From NCBI GenBank assembly GCA_963854735.1, contig OY978107.1:627501-691500 (forward strand): 64,000 nt of DNA, in the 5' to 3' direction. The stretch is from Marvania coccoides (Eukaryota; Chlorophyta; Trebouxiophyceae; Chlorellales; Chlorellaceae). The position numbers were made by a program, and so were the translations under genes. The notes under the pieces are model-generated. The model made no database searches, was not told where the DNA came from, and was given only the letters and a program-made list of their open reading frames with translations. Positions 44,384 to 58,256 of this stretch are shown in pieces (position 1 is the stretch's first letter; every line of letters begins with the position of its first letter).

Positions 44384-46894
44384 CTACGAAGAAGCAGCAG
44401 CAGTTGCGCTGGCCGGAGGAGAAGCCCCTCCAGCTTCCGCGCTTACTTTGGCTGTCAGCACAGCCACCAGCTCCGCCTCCTCCAGCTCGGTCACCTCGCT
44501 GCTCCTGCTCACTGGCAGCTGCGCGCCTTCTGCGTCCATAATTCGCGCCACAAAGGCTTTTCCTCGGTAACTGAAGTAAACGATGAGGAGCTTAGTGGCA
44601 GAGGGGGCTGGGTCGCAGAAGCCCATGAGGCCGGACTTGGAGTAGCCCTGGTGCAGCACCTACAGCAGTTAAAAAAAAAAGACAGTTAAAATATGGTAGA
44701 TATAGTAAAAGGACGGGATTCGTAGTACAGCAGCTTTGCGTCAGTTTGAAGGAAATAGTCAAATAAAATGCAATAAAAATGGATGTTAGTGATAGTTTAC
44801 TCACCACTTGGCTGTTGTCGCAAAAGTACTGCAATGCCGTGGTCACATTCACATATGACAGTGCAGTACCCCCAGCAATACCAGCAATACCACCGCCAGC
44901 AGCACCGCTGATCTCTTCCTCCTCCCCCACCCCCTCCGCCAGCGCGTTCACCGTCGCTGTGGCCAGCCGCAGCTCAGTCAGTGCCGCTTTTTTCACCACC
45001 TCTTCCTCTCCATATAATGCAAGCACCACCACCAGCCCGTTGCTCGCCGCTTCTCGCGCCAGCTTGCGCTTGGCCACCGGCGCCATGAGCCGCGCGGCCG
45101 CCGCCACGCTCTTCGCGCCAGCCTCCACCTCCTCAGTTTTCAATTTTCGCCCTGCCGCCGTCCGTCTCGCCTCCACAGCGCGCCTCAGCGGCGCAAACAC
45201 CCACCGAGTGGTGAAGTAGTACGCGAGGGGGGGCAACAGGTGTGCCACCAGCACAGCAGGCACCGAAAGGGTGGGGTACACCAAGATCGGAAACTCAAAA
45301 CTGTGGCCTCCTCTAGAATAGCGAGTTCGCAGCATGATGCCTTTATTAAAGCCGGTCACCACGCTGATACCCGCAGTAGAGATGTCGGAGATGCGGCGGG
45401 AGGCGCCGATGTCCACTTCAAAACCCGCAATGCCGAGTTTAATGCCGGCACGAGAGGTAGAGTCCTCACCCACTCGCTTGGCTGCTCGCAGCGTGAGCCC
45501 GGTGGCCGCGCCCACCTCCACCCGCCCGCTGACCTGCGCCGACTCTCCAATCCTGACAAAAATATAAGAAAGAGGGGTGGTTACCGAAATAATTGGTAAA
45601 AAAATAAAAAAAAAATAAAAATAAAAAAATGCATTTGTGTTGTAAAAATATATAAAAATATAAAATAAAGAGGAGAAAGGGTTGGTTTGCTTGCCTGTGG
45701 ACTACGCTCAGAGCCATTCCCGCTTCCTCACGAGGCCCCACTGTCCACGCCAGCTCCCCGCTGGTGCTCTCCCCTAGCTGCCGGGTAGTTGCCACCTAAA
45801 AAATAAAAATAAAAACATAAATCAAAGCGTATTATAGCAATTGAAAACAATGTAAAAAAAGAAAGATTTGAAACACAAACAATGCAACGACGTAACAGCC
45901 CACAGGAATGCAATCCATCATTAAAAAAAAGCCTTTCTGCACAGCCCAATAATTGTTCAAAGTATTCTACAAGTTTTTTCGCATTTTTTTACCTGGAGAC
46001 CCATCCCAGTCTTTGGTTGCCACGACAACGTCATCGACCCTCGCGCTGCCGTACTCAGCTGCACCCCTGCTGTGGCCGACACCAGCGTTTTAAGGCCCAG
46101 CATGGTGTTGAAGTCTAGAGAGGTATAGTCGGAGTAAACTCGCTTATAGCCAGCCATAAAAGACCCCCCGCCGTGGTCCCCGCGCACGAACACGAACCCG
46201 CCCAGGTGCGCGCTGTCCCCCGCTGATGAGAGCACCGGGCCCCAGTATTCCGCCGATTCAATGGGAACGTCCACACCGGAAGTCATGCTGATGGATTTTA
46301 GCTCGGGGGTGCGGGGCAAAGAGCGGTCGTACGGCGCTACCAAAGCTGCGGTGAAAAAGCGAGAGAGAGGGAAATGAATAAGAAAGAACAAGGACGATAA
46401 AAATATGAGCCATTTGGGTCAAATTTTCATGAACAAAATGCGGTTTTAACCCATTTTTTCGAGCAGCTCTTACCGGTAGCGTCGATTCTGAAGATATACT
46501 GCCCCCGGAAGCTCACCGCCGCTTCCGCCTCCTCCTTTCTTCGCTTTTCCTGTGCCTCCTGCCACTCTTTTCGCATTTCTTCTGGCCTTTTGCCGGGCAC
46601 AGCGAGCTCCCACCCTGACCGCACGCCCTCCAGCCCGTAAACGTCGTAAATGTCGCGTTTGGCCGGGTCAGACAGAATTTCATAGGCCTCTTGAATGCGA
46701 GTAAAGGCTTCTGCCGCGTCGGTGTGCAAAGCCGAGTCCTGCGCTTTATCTGGGTGGTAGGTGGTGGCCAGATGGCGGTAGGCGCGGCGGATCTCTTCGT
46801 CTGTCGCGTCTGGGCGCACGTTGAGTATCGCGTAGAGGGAGCGGTCTGGCGAGGCGAGATTGCCGCCACCGCCTGGGGGCGCGGAAGAGCCCAT
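44384..46894 (-). CDS. DNAJC11: DNAJC11 homologue (J domain plus DUF3395)
   Basis: Five exons: 46894-46474, 46345-45993, 45795-45695, 45552-44805 and 44659-44384, 632 residues. Intron 3 has a GC donor (GCAAGC at 45694). The N-terminal J domain has YAILNVRPDATDEEIRRAYR, the HPD motif in TTYHPDKAQ, and YEILSDPAKRDIYDVYGLEG. The long middle is beta-rich (TSGVDVPIESAEYWGPVL, VSATAGVQLSTAARGSMTLS), as in the DNAJC11 barrel-like region. The C-terminus is the DUF3395 domain (VLHQGYSKSGLMGFCDPAPS, then LLIVYFSYRGKAF). In animals DNAJC11 sits at the mitochondrial outer membrane with the MICOS/SAM bridging complex and supports cristae. The order of domains is complete. Confidence 0.92.
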
Positions 46895-48526
46895 GGCTCG
46901 CTGGCGCGGGGGTACGAGGCGGTGAGGGGGGGGCAGGCACGGGTTAGAGTTGGCGGGCGATTACGGAAGGACAGTCCAAGGTGGAGAGAGTATTTTTTTG
47001 GAAGAGATCGTGAAATGAAGGCGGCAGGGAGTGCGAAATTGAGTCCCGCAGGACAAACTGCACAGTTTCTGGTAAGTATGTAAAGCCTGGTTTATCAATC
47101 GCGCGTGAGGTCGGCTGATTTACGCTCAAATTGACAGAAGAGGCGCGGAGACCAAGACGATCGTTTTTTACAAAAATATATATTATTGTTTTCGAATATG
47201 GGTATTTGAGATTTTGTGGCATGATTGTAGAAATTGCGCTCGGGAGCTTCTGCCTCTATGCATTTTACGTTTTCAAACTTGATTGTGATCTTGAACGGCA
47301 ACGGTACCTCTCATCCCGCAGCCACGCAGCGTCCTCCCTGCAACGCTGGTCTTGGCCGCGGCTCAGCGCTGCTGCTGCGGCGTAAACCCACCCGCAAGGT
47401 ATCCTCAGGATTTATGACACCTATGAACCCCATCACCTACATTCACAACAAGCCCTGTATATATATATATATCAACTTAGTAGCCCCCCATTTCTCAGCA
47501 ATTTTCAGCCTACGATTGCCAGGCCCGTCGGCTCCCCTGTGTCTGGCATCCATTTCTTACCAGGACCGTCCTTCAACTCAACCGCCGCACGATGAGGCTG
47601 CCACACAGATGATGGCTATCACACCTCCTTTCCATGAGAGATGCACGTTTGCTTTGGATAACATGGCATCGCAATGGCAGCCTTCGAGGACCCCACAAAT
47701 GCTGCCATTGCGGCTTCTGATTCCTTTGAATTCTCAAACAAGTTCTTTCTCCCCACAGGTGAGCTGCCCATCTTTTTCTGCTCTTTGCATCGCTCCTTCT
47801 GTGTTATGGGGTTCATCATTCCGGACCACTTATATTTCAACATATTTCAAAAATTTAAGTAAAAGGGTGTTCTCGGTTAGTTTGTCACCCTAACCCGAAT
47901 ATAATACCCCTACATCAGAATATTCTAAAGCCAGGCCAGAAACTCTGGTATTCGATCTGCCCTTGGGGGAGTGCCTTGGGAGACCGTGCGGTGGCAGAGT
48001 GGGTCTTGGAGTTTACTGCTTCAGTTCTTTTATTATTTATTATTCGCGCCTTCTGTTTCTCACGAGTACACACAATGTTCAAAATCCTGTCCCCCACTGA
48101 GCATAATTCATTTTTGCCGCCGTTCTTTCCAGCCATTTCCCCTTTTTGCTCCTACCCCCTTTGTTATGGGAATACCTCCCTCCACTCTTTCTTCCCCTTT
48201 GAGCCCCTCCTCTTTGATATAGTAGTTGCTCTGCGGTGCAGTTCAGTTAGTTATATTTATAGTTGTAAGTATGAAGTCCTCAACTGCTGACTAAATGTCG
48301 CATCCCTCACCCCCTTTTGCTAACACCGACGATTGCCTCTGATTTCCTCTTTCTAGTTTTTCGATTATTATGCTTGCCCTTGCATGTATGCTCACCCTTT
48401 CCCTTACTTTGCTTGCCCCTGTATCTCCCCTCTCCCCCCCCAAAATGAATGCATGTGATTAAATGCTTTTGTAAGCGTTATTGTTGTTATCAGTTTGATT
48501 CTCTCTTAGAAAACGGCGTCCGAAAC
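46895..48526. other. 1.6-kb spacer with one possible small ORF
   Basis: Upstream of DNAJC11 (minus). A short open frame at 47221-47382 is listed separately. Around 47590-47880 two overlapping plus-strand frames look partly coding, one containing NAAIAASDSFEFSNKFFLPT before a GTGAGC donor, but no consistent gene model could be assembled. The rest is pyrimidine-rich. Confidence 0.35.
47221..47382 (+). CDS. possible 53-residue membrane microprotein
   Basis: An ATG-initiated frame with an N-terminal hydrophobic helix (MIVEIALGSFCLYAFYVF) followed by an acidic-basic, then Ser/Ala/Trp-rich tail, TAA stop. The bases are more GC-rich than the flanks. It could be a real small membrane protein or the first exon of a larger gene, because a donor-like AAGGTATCC follows at about 47397 in another frame. 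Confidence 0.28.
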
Positions 48527-48834
48527 ATGGTGTATTTGAAGGGAGTGGCTTTCGGCAGAGTCTTTACTCGGATTTTGCGGCCGTTTCACCGCCGCACAGC
48601 GGAAAATGCTGCCACTGCCGCCGCCGCCGCAAATCGCCCCGCCGCCCCGGCAATGAGCTGGAGAGATGAAACCTTTGCCTCCAGTGTTTGTCGGGTCGTG
48701 TGAGTGGCCAGCCATCCAGCGAGAGAGGGGGAAAAGCTACTTTTGTATTTCCGCAGGTAGTCGGGAGTTTCAAGCCAAAAATATCTTTCTTGGGCACAAA
48801 CGAAGCTCGTCTGTTTTACAGTTTCAGGGATTGA
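48527..48834 (+). CDS. possible 82-residue organelle-type small protein, 2 exons
   Basis: Exons 48527-48697 and 48757-48834 with donor GTGTGA and acceptor CGCAG, in phase 0. The N-terminus is rich in Arg, Phe and Ala with few acids (GVAFGRVFTRILRPFHRR), like a mitochondrial presequence. The second exon gives GSFKPKISFLGTNEARLFYS then a stop. A longer stop-free frame without an ATG also exists on the opposite strand over the same bases, so the assignment is uncertain. Function unknown. Confidence 0.35.
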
Positions 48835-49007
48835 CATATCAAATAAGCTTTTAAATATATCACTGAGCTCATAGCTGCTGCCCAACCACTTATTTAGAGG
48901 CGATGATTCGATAAAACGTTTCCCAACCGCATAAAAGATCTGCGAATAACTGTACACACGCCGCGCGGCTGCCTCAGGGACGTGCTCACGCCTCGAGCTT
49001 GGAAAGC

Positions 49008-52890
<3,883 letters not shown>

Positions 52891-53140
52891 AATATGAAAC
52901 TATGAATAACTTATAATAATGATTTTATCACCCTTTTATAAGAAACTTAACCGAAATTAATGATCACAGTTCTCCTATTTTCTTTTGGCTCTTTTCTGTT
53001 TGCTCTTTCTTTCTACGTTTTCCCTTCATGTGGCGGTGAAGCAAGCACACGCTCTTTGAAACGATTGATCGATTCGCATATTCTGTGCTCTCTCTGTTTG
53101 GTACTGGACAACATTCATTTTGCATTTTTGTAATGCGCAG

Positions 53141-53335
53141 CCTCGCAAGAACAACGGTGGCCTACCGCTTGCGTTTGAAGACAGAAGAAGCTCGAGCAAT
53201 GCAGCTGAGGCACCCGACGTGCTTTTCATAGAATCAGCGCAGCGACGCGCGCGCGAGGGCGGCCCCACGCGCTCTACAGCCCACCCACTTCAGCGGAGGG
53301 GGGGCGATGGGCTGGGCACTGCAGCAACGAACTGA
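53141..53335 (+). CDS. orphan terminal exon-like segment
   Basis: After a TAATGCGCAG acceptor, a GC-rich frame of 64 codons (KNNGGLPLAFEDRRSSSN, APDVLFIESAQRRAREGG) ends in TGA. A second frame over its first half is also open. It may be an alternative 3' exon of the MAP3K, whose sequence has a possible GTAAAA donor overlapping its stop, or the end of a separate small gene. Confidence 0.3.
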   Translation, partial: PRKNNGGLPLAFEDRRSSSNAAEAPDVLFIESAQRRAREGGPTRSTAHPLQRRGGDGLGTAATN

Positions 53336-53624
53336 TCATGCCATGAGGGGGAGACAAAGGGCCGTGCTCTGTTCTTAGACTGATAAAAACTGTAGAATTA
53401 GCGCTGCTGAAATAGGGGGGGGGGTGCTGGTGGCAGTGCACGCCTAGTGCACTACAAATACGAACTGAGGATGCTCCCACGGTGCTTTGCGGGAATAGTT
53501 GAATTCAAATTTGCATTTTCTCTTGAATCACTCCCTGGCTTCGGCTAGCGCTTCTAGGCAAGATAAAACTGCAGAGGCTCTCCCATCATTTAAATAATTG
53601 CGGAGGAGTGTTGCTGATCGTGGA

Positions 53625-53666
53625 CCTCAGCTGCCCCTTCGTGCGGACTTTAAACCCTGTGATGTG
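53625..53666 (+). repeat. dispersed repeat C, partial copy
   Basis: CTGCCCCTTCGTGCGGACTT followed by TAAACCCTGTGATGTGTGTA matches the repeat at 60525-60575 and the reverse complement of 42865-42915. Confidence 0.65.
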
Positions 53667-54072
53667 TGTACGGTCGATTTGTGCAGCGACTGCACCGCTG
53701 TTGAGAATTCCCAGAGTCGACCTACCGATGCACGCACCTCCCAGGGGCGCTCCCTCGCTGTTCTCACGGCAGGGAGCGCTAGCGGGGAAAGGGCGAGGGA
53801 AAGAAAGAAATGAGAATTTGTCAGAGCGATGCGTACGCCCGGCTCCGCACTTCTGCTGCTGCGCTGCACCCCTGCACCCGGCATCAAAACCCGGTTGAGT
53901 TAAAGCAAAGCGTTGACTTTCTCCTGGTCAACGGCGCCCGAAGATGGGTGAGGCTGGCATCTTTAGACCCAGGGACGTTTGGCAACTCCTTTATTTAACC
54001 CCGCGCCGCGCCTGAAACTCTCCCATTCCCATTTTATTTTCTAGTGCTGTGCCTGGCCCCACCTGCATTAAA

Positions 54073-54990
54073 ATGGCTTCCATCGTCGCTTCCTCCGCCA
54101 TTGTGGCGAAGCCCTTCGTGGCTGTCTCTGCCAAGCCCGCTGCTTCCTTCAAGGCGGTGACCGTTTCCAACGCCACCATCAAGAAGACCACCGCCATGCA
54201 GGTTCGTTCGGTTGAAGCGGCGACCCCCCGGCGGCAAAAACTGGAGATAACAATCGCATCAAACCAAAATTGCCACGAAAACAGTCGACTCACACGCCCA
54301 TTGTGCTCTCTAATTGTAGGTGTGGACCCCCATCAACAACAAGTAAGTGCTCCGGCAGGGAATGCGTGGTTTCGGGCACTGGCCGGATTGATGCGTCTTT
54401 GGCCTTTTGCGAAGCTGCGCGAGGTGTCGGGCAGCCCCTGGCGTGTACGCAGACACCTCTAGAGCTCCCAGCACCCCAATTTGCGGTCTTTACCCCACCC
54501 GGCAGTGGCCGCCGCACACAAACTTCTACAACATCATCAACTCAATCGACCCCCCCAACTCACCCCTTCTCCCTCCCCCCCCCCTCCCTCCAGGTTCTTC
54601 GAGACTTTCTCCTTCCTGCCCGCCCTCTCCGACGGTGAGATCACCAAGCAGGTGGACTACATCGTCCGCAACGGCTGGACCCCCTCCCTGGAGTTCTCGG
54701 CCCCCGAGACCTCCTACGTGTCCTCCGAGAACGCCATCCGCATGGGCGGCGCTGCCCCCGTCAACTACTTCGACAACCGCTACTGGACCATGTGGAAGCT
54801 GCCCATGTTCGGCTGCACCGACGGCTCCCAGGTGCTCAAGGAGATCACCTCCTGCACCAAGGCCTTCCCCGGCGCCTACATCCGCCTGGTCGCCTTCGAC
54901 AACGTCAAGCAGGTGCAGTGCGCTGGATTCCTGGTGCACCGCCCCGCTGACCTGGTCGAGTACCGCCAGCCCTCCGAGCGCTCCGTTTGA
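54073..54990 (+). CDS. RBCS: ribulose bisphosphate carboxylase small chain, plastid precursor
   Basis: Three exons: 54073-54201, 54320-54342 (23 nt) and 54594-54990, 182 residues, GT-AG. Residues 1-42 are a Ser/Ala/Val/Lys transit peptide ending in TTAMQ, and the mature chain starts with [17 protein letters not shown] across the two junctions. Diagnostic stretches are [56 protein letters not shown] and [18 protein letters not shown]. The RbcS betaA-betaB loop is short-to-medium, as in green algae. Codon use is almost entirely C-ending, far stronger than in neighbouring genes, consistent with very high expression. The small chain assembles with the plastid-encoded RbcL into the L8S8 enzyme in stroma or pyrenoid. 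Confidence 0.98.
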
Positions 54991-55820
54991 AGCGGTCCCG
55001 CTCCCCTCTCCCCCCCTCTCTTCGCTGGCAGCAACGTAGTGGGTCGCCAGTTTCAAACGGGAGCTTTATAAGCGCCCCATTTTGGTCTGGTGCTCGCTGC
55101 CTGCTCCTCTTTTTTTTATTCATTTAGCGTTTCCATCCATCTTTCCTTGGCCGGTTTTTTGACGGGCGAGGGCGACCACGCGGAGCTAGGGAACCCAGAC
55201 GCCTCTTTTTCGTTTTAGGAACGGGGGGACTGCGAGGGCTCCCTGCAGCTGTGTTCACCCTTTGCCTCCGAGAAAAGCCGTCCATGTTTTTTTGGCCGGT
55301 AGGACAATCGAGAAGAATCATTCATAGCACGCACTAGCATTCCTTATATTAGTAAAAAACCTTTTTGGCACGGCTTTTCCTTGTTAAGATAGGCACGGGC
55401 GCAGTTTTTTTCCCATTCAGTTTCCTCTCGCTGGCCGTGGCGGACTCTGCCCTCATTCTTGTTTCAGCCCAGTGTAAAGTTCCTGTCCAAAAACAGAAAT
55501 AAAACAAGGGGAAACAGGCTCAGAGAGAGCTACATAGACGCATAACTGGGAAGGGGGAGCAACACAGCAGCAACTCGACCGATTTTTTCAAACAGAAGAA
55601 AAACCGGCGCTGCCTTTGAAATAAAATCCCTTTATCTCTCGGCTGCTCACTCCTTCGAGGGGCTAGGAGACCATACTGCACAGCATTGGCTTCGGCGGCG
55701 CGCTGGTTTCTCTCCTGCACTGCTTTTTATCGCTCTGGCAGCGGCAGCTCAATCGTCAACATGCTAATCGATTCTTACAACATGAAACAGTACTAAAACA
55801 CTCGTATGCATAAAACCGCA
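54991..55820. other. convergent spacer, rbcS 3' region
   Basis: 3' UTR of rbcS and of the LRR gene. TGTAA, the green-algal poly(A) signal, occurs at about 55473 in AGTGTAAAGTT. No gene supported. Confidence 0.45.
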
Positions 55821-57452
55821 TCACGTTAATGACAGCTTGCTCTTCAACCTGCTCCAGACGCTGCCACTTCCGCTGCTGCTGCCATTACCCGCCCTCGCTT
55901 TGCCCGCCGCATCCAGCGCTGAAATCGAGTCCATCACCGCCTCTCTGCTGGCGGTGCCCAGCCATCGCGCCTGCTGAAACAGACCGTCACGCTCCAGCTG
56001 GTCGTCAACCTCTGGCACCCTGAGCGCGAGCCTTCTAATCAACTTTCTTGCTTCCTTGTCAAAGTCCAGGAGCTCGATTCTGCCGCCGCCGCCGTCAAAC
56101 TCGCAGCGCCGGTCGGGGTGGCACACGGTGGCCGCCAAAAAGCGCATGCACGGCTGCCGAACGAGCGTTAAATCCAAAGCCAGCCGCCGCAACGCAGGAA
56201 AAATTGAAGCGCTGGGTACAAGCAGCGAAGGAGGCAAATCCCACTCAAACTGGCGCGTCGGCGCCACCGAAACTTCGAGCACCGTCAGCGCAGGCAGCCG
56301 CGCTGCGGTGAACAACGCCGCCATGCCTTCATTGCTACCAGCGAGCCAGCGTTCGACTTTCAAAATCTTCAGCCTGGGGAAATGCGCGCGTTGAAAGGCT
56401 GGTAGGAGGTCCACGGGGCACCCCATCTCCGCCAGCCGCAGCTCCTCCAGGGGCCCGCCCTGCAGCGCTTCGAAGAAAGCTTCGGCCGACGCCAGGCTCA
56501 TGCCACAGTCGTCTAAGTGAAGGACCTTAAGGTTGTGCAGCCACGACGCTGTGGCGCAAAACTCTGTCATCTCTGAGGGCGAAGACAGCAGGCACTTGTG
56601 CAGCTTGGCAGCTCTGAGGAGCGGCCACTGACCCAGCGCTAACTCCGAGGAAATTGGGCCCGAGTGGTGGCGAAACTGATCGTAGCCTTCAAACACGGCG
56701 TCCACAAGGCCTTCGTACGCACAAAACACCTCTAGCTCCTCCAAGCACGGGAGATTTGCCAGCTGGGCGATGCCTTTTGCCGACTGGCGGTTGGTGCACG
56801 TGCCGATACTCAAAACACGTAATTTCGGGAAGAAACAAAGCGCGCTGGAATAAAAAAGTGACATGTCCAGCTCCCGGCGTAGTGTGGCGCTGTAGTGGTC
56901 GTGCGGGATGCGCAAGCTGAGCTTCTCAAGCGCCCAGGAAGGCGCCTCGCGGCCGAACAGCATGCCGAGTTTTTTCAACGAGTTGTGCTCCTCCTCAGCA
57001 TCTACATAGTGGTCGTACGGCAACTCCAACGTCAAGGAAGTCAGCTGCGGCCAGACTAAGCGGGCCAGGACTGGCGCCTCAGGCCACCGCACCCCCAGCA
57101 AGGCGAGGCGGAGCAGGCGGGGCAGCGGCAGCGCCGCCAGCCGCTCCAAAACGAGCACCGAGGCGTCGTACTGGTGGCGCCAGATGGTGAGTGACTCCAG
57201 GAGCGGCAGCCACGGGTACGCTTCAATAAAGGTAGAAAAATCGGCGAAGGGGAAGGGGACGGGGTTAGCGTAGACTGAAGCGACGGTCATATGGTCGTTA
57301 ACTACGCATTGCGTGGCCTTATTGACCAGCCGCAGCTGCCTCTTGGTAGCGACGTCGATGAAGTCGCTGCCCTGCGCTCTGAGCACCACGCGAAGAAGGT
57401 CGTCGAAGGGAGGGGGAGGGGAAGGCCGCGGCGGTGAAGGCGGTGGGTCCAT
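55821..57452 (-). CDS. leucine-rich repeat protein A (F-box-like start)
   Basis: Single exon, 543 residues, ATG at 57452. After a Pro-rich N-terminus, DDLLRVVLRAQGSDFIDVAT then KRQLRLVNKATQC resembles the degenerate F-box-like head of algal LRR proteins. Irregular leucine-rich repeats follow to about residue 470: LLESLTIWRHQYD, PRLLRLALLGVRWPE, LKVLHLDDCGMSLAS, LEELRLAEMGC, FPRLKILKVERW. The C-terminus is Gly/Ser-rich and basic. There is no signal peptide or membrane segment. It is a paralogue of the gene at 61022, sharing TKR-x-LRL-[VL]-NK near the start. Likely a substrate adaptor or scaffold; function unknown. Confidence 0.83.
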   Translation of the reverse strand: MDPPPSPPRPSPPPPFDDLLRVVLRAQGSDFIDVATKRQLRLVNKATQCVVNDHMTVASVYANPVPFPFADFSTFIEAYPWLPLLESLTIWRHQYDASVLVLERLAALPLPRLLRLALLGVRWPEAPVLARLVWPQLTSLTLELPYDHYVDAEEEHNSLKKLGMLFGREAPSWALEKLSLRIPHDHYSATLRRELDMSLFYSSALCFFPKLRVLSIGTCTNRQSAKGIAQLANLPCLEELEVFCAYEGLVDAVFEGYDQFRHHSGPISSELALGQWPLLRAAKLHKCLLSSPSEMTEFCATASWLHNLKVLHLDDCGMSLASAEAFFEALQGGPLEELRLAEMGCPVDLLPAFQRAHFPRLKILKVERWLAGSNEGMAALFTAARLPALTVLEVSVAPTRQFEWDLPPSLLVPSASIFPALRRLALDLTLVRQPCMRFLAATVCHPDRRCEFDGGGGRIELLDFDKEARKLIRRLALRVPEVDDQLERDGLFQQARWLGTASREAVMDSISALDAAGKARAGNGSSSGSGSVWSRLKSKLSLT

Positions 57453-58256
57453 TGGGTGGAAATTAGATGGGTTTGGTGGGTGTTTTCATCTTAAGGACGC
57501 CAAGGTGCTGTATTAATGGCGATTATACGTTGCGGGGCAAAGAATTCCTCGACAAGTCGTGAGATCATCATAGGGAAAAAAATGCACTTTTGTAGCGCTC
57601 ATATCAAGCTGATCGATTTGAATTATTTACATATAACATCAAAACAAAATAATGGAGAGCCTGGCCCGATTTTCTCTTTTATTTTTTCTTCACCTGGTCC
57701 CGCCGCCGCCCAGCAGCATCATGCCACACCATGTGAAGGTGAAACACTTTAGCAGATTTTGAAGAAGTTTCTGGGTCCTGCACACCTGACTTGCTATTCA
57801 AAGCTCCCCATCTTTTTCCTGCTGCTACCAGCAGCAGCACCGCTTCATCCGCTGCCAACCCTGCTTACAAAGAGAGAAATACGTTTGGAATGCACAGAAT
57901 CTGCATGAGGGCAAAGCAGTAGTACCGTATCTATTGTAATTGGATTAAATTATGTTTTGTATAGATTTATGGAAGTGATCCCACACTCCCGCCCATGCAA
58001 CATGAATATATTATTAGTATAGTGATAAACCTTTTATAAGCTCACTATTGAATTCTTGAGACGGCAGCGACGAAGTCGTGGCAAATTTGAAAGAAGAAAA
58101 TAAATGTCAAAAAATAAGTCGACGCCGATATCAGCTGCCATATTAATAGAGAAATAAACAAGATCAAGTGCACAATGCATTAGGGGCTGCATCCCCCATA
58201 GCAGTCCTCATCTAAAAAGGGGAAACATTATTTAAAAATCCTTCAAAAAAAAATCC
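57453..58256. other. spacer between LRR gene A and protease B
   Basis: AT-rich 800-bp stretch with a short CTGCTGCTACCAGCAGCAG imperfect palindrome at about 57818-57837. No coding signal on either strand. Confidence 0.45.

Larger units (their letters stand above)
52891..54072. other. spacer upstream of rbcS with orphan exon and repeat C
   Basis: 3' flank of the MAP3K and promoter of rbcS. It contains an orphan exon-like stretch at 53141-53335 and a copy of dispersed repeat C at 53625-53666, each listed separately. An open frame at 53810-53998 just before rbcS looks non-coding. Confidence 0.45.

Noticed and set aside
48586..48957. Minus-strand 123-codon frame
   Set aside because: No ATG at its start and mixed composition; the plus-strand two-exon model is slightly better, though both remain weak.
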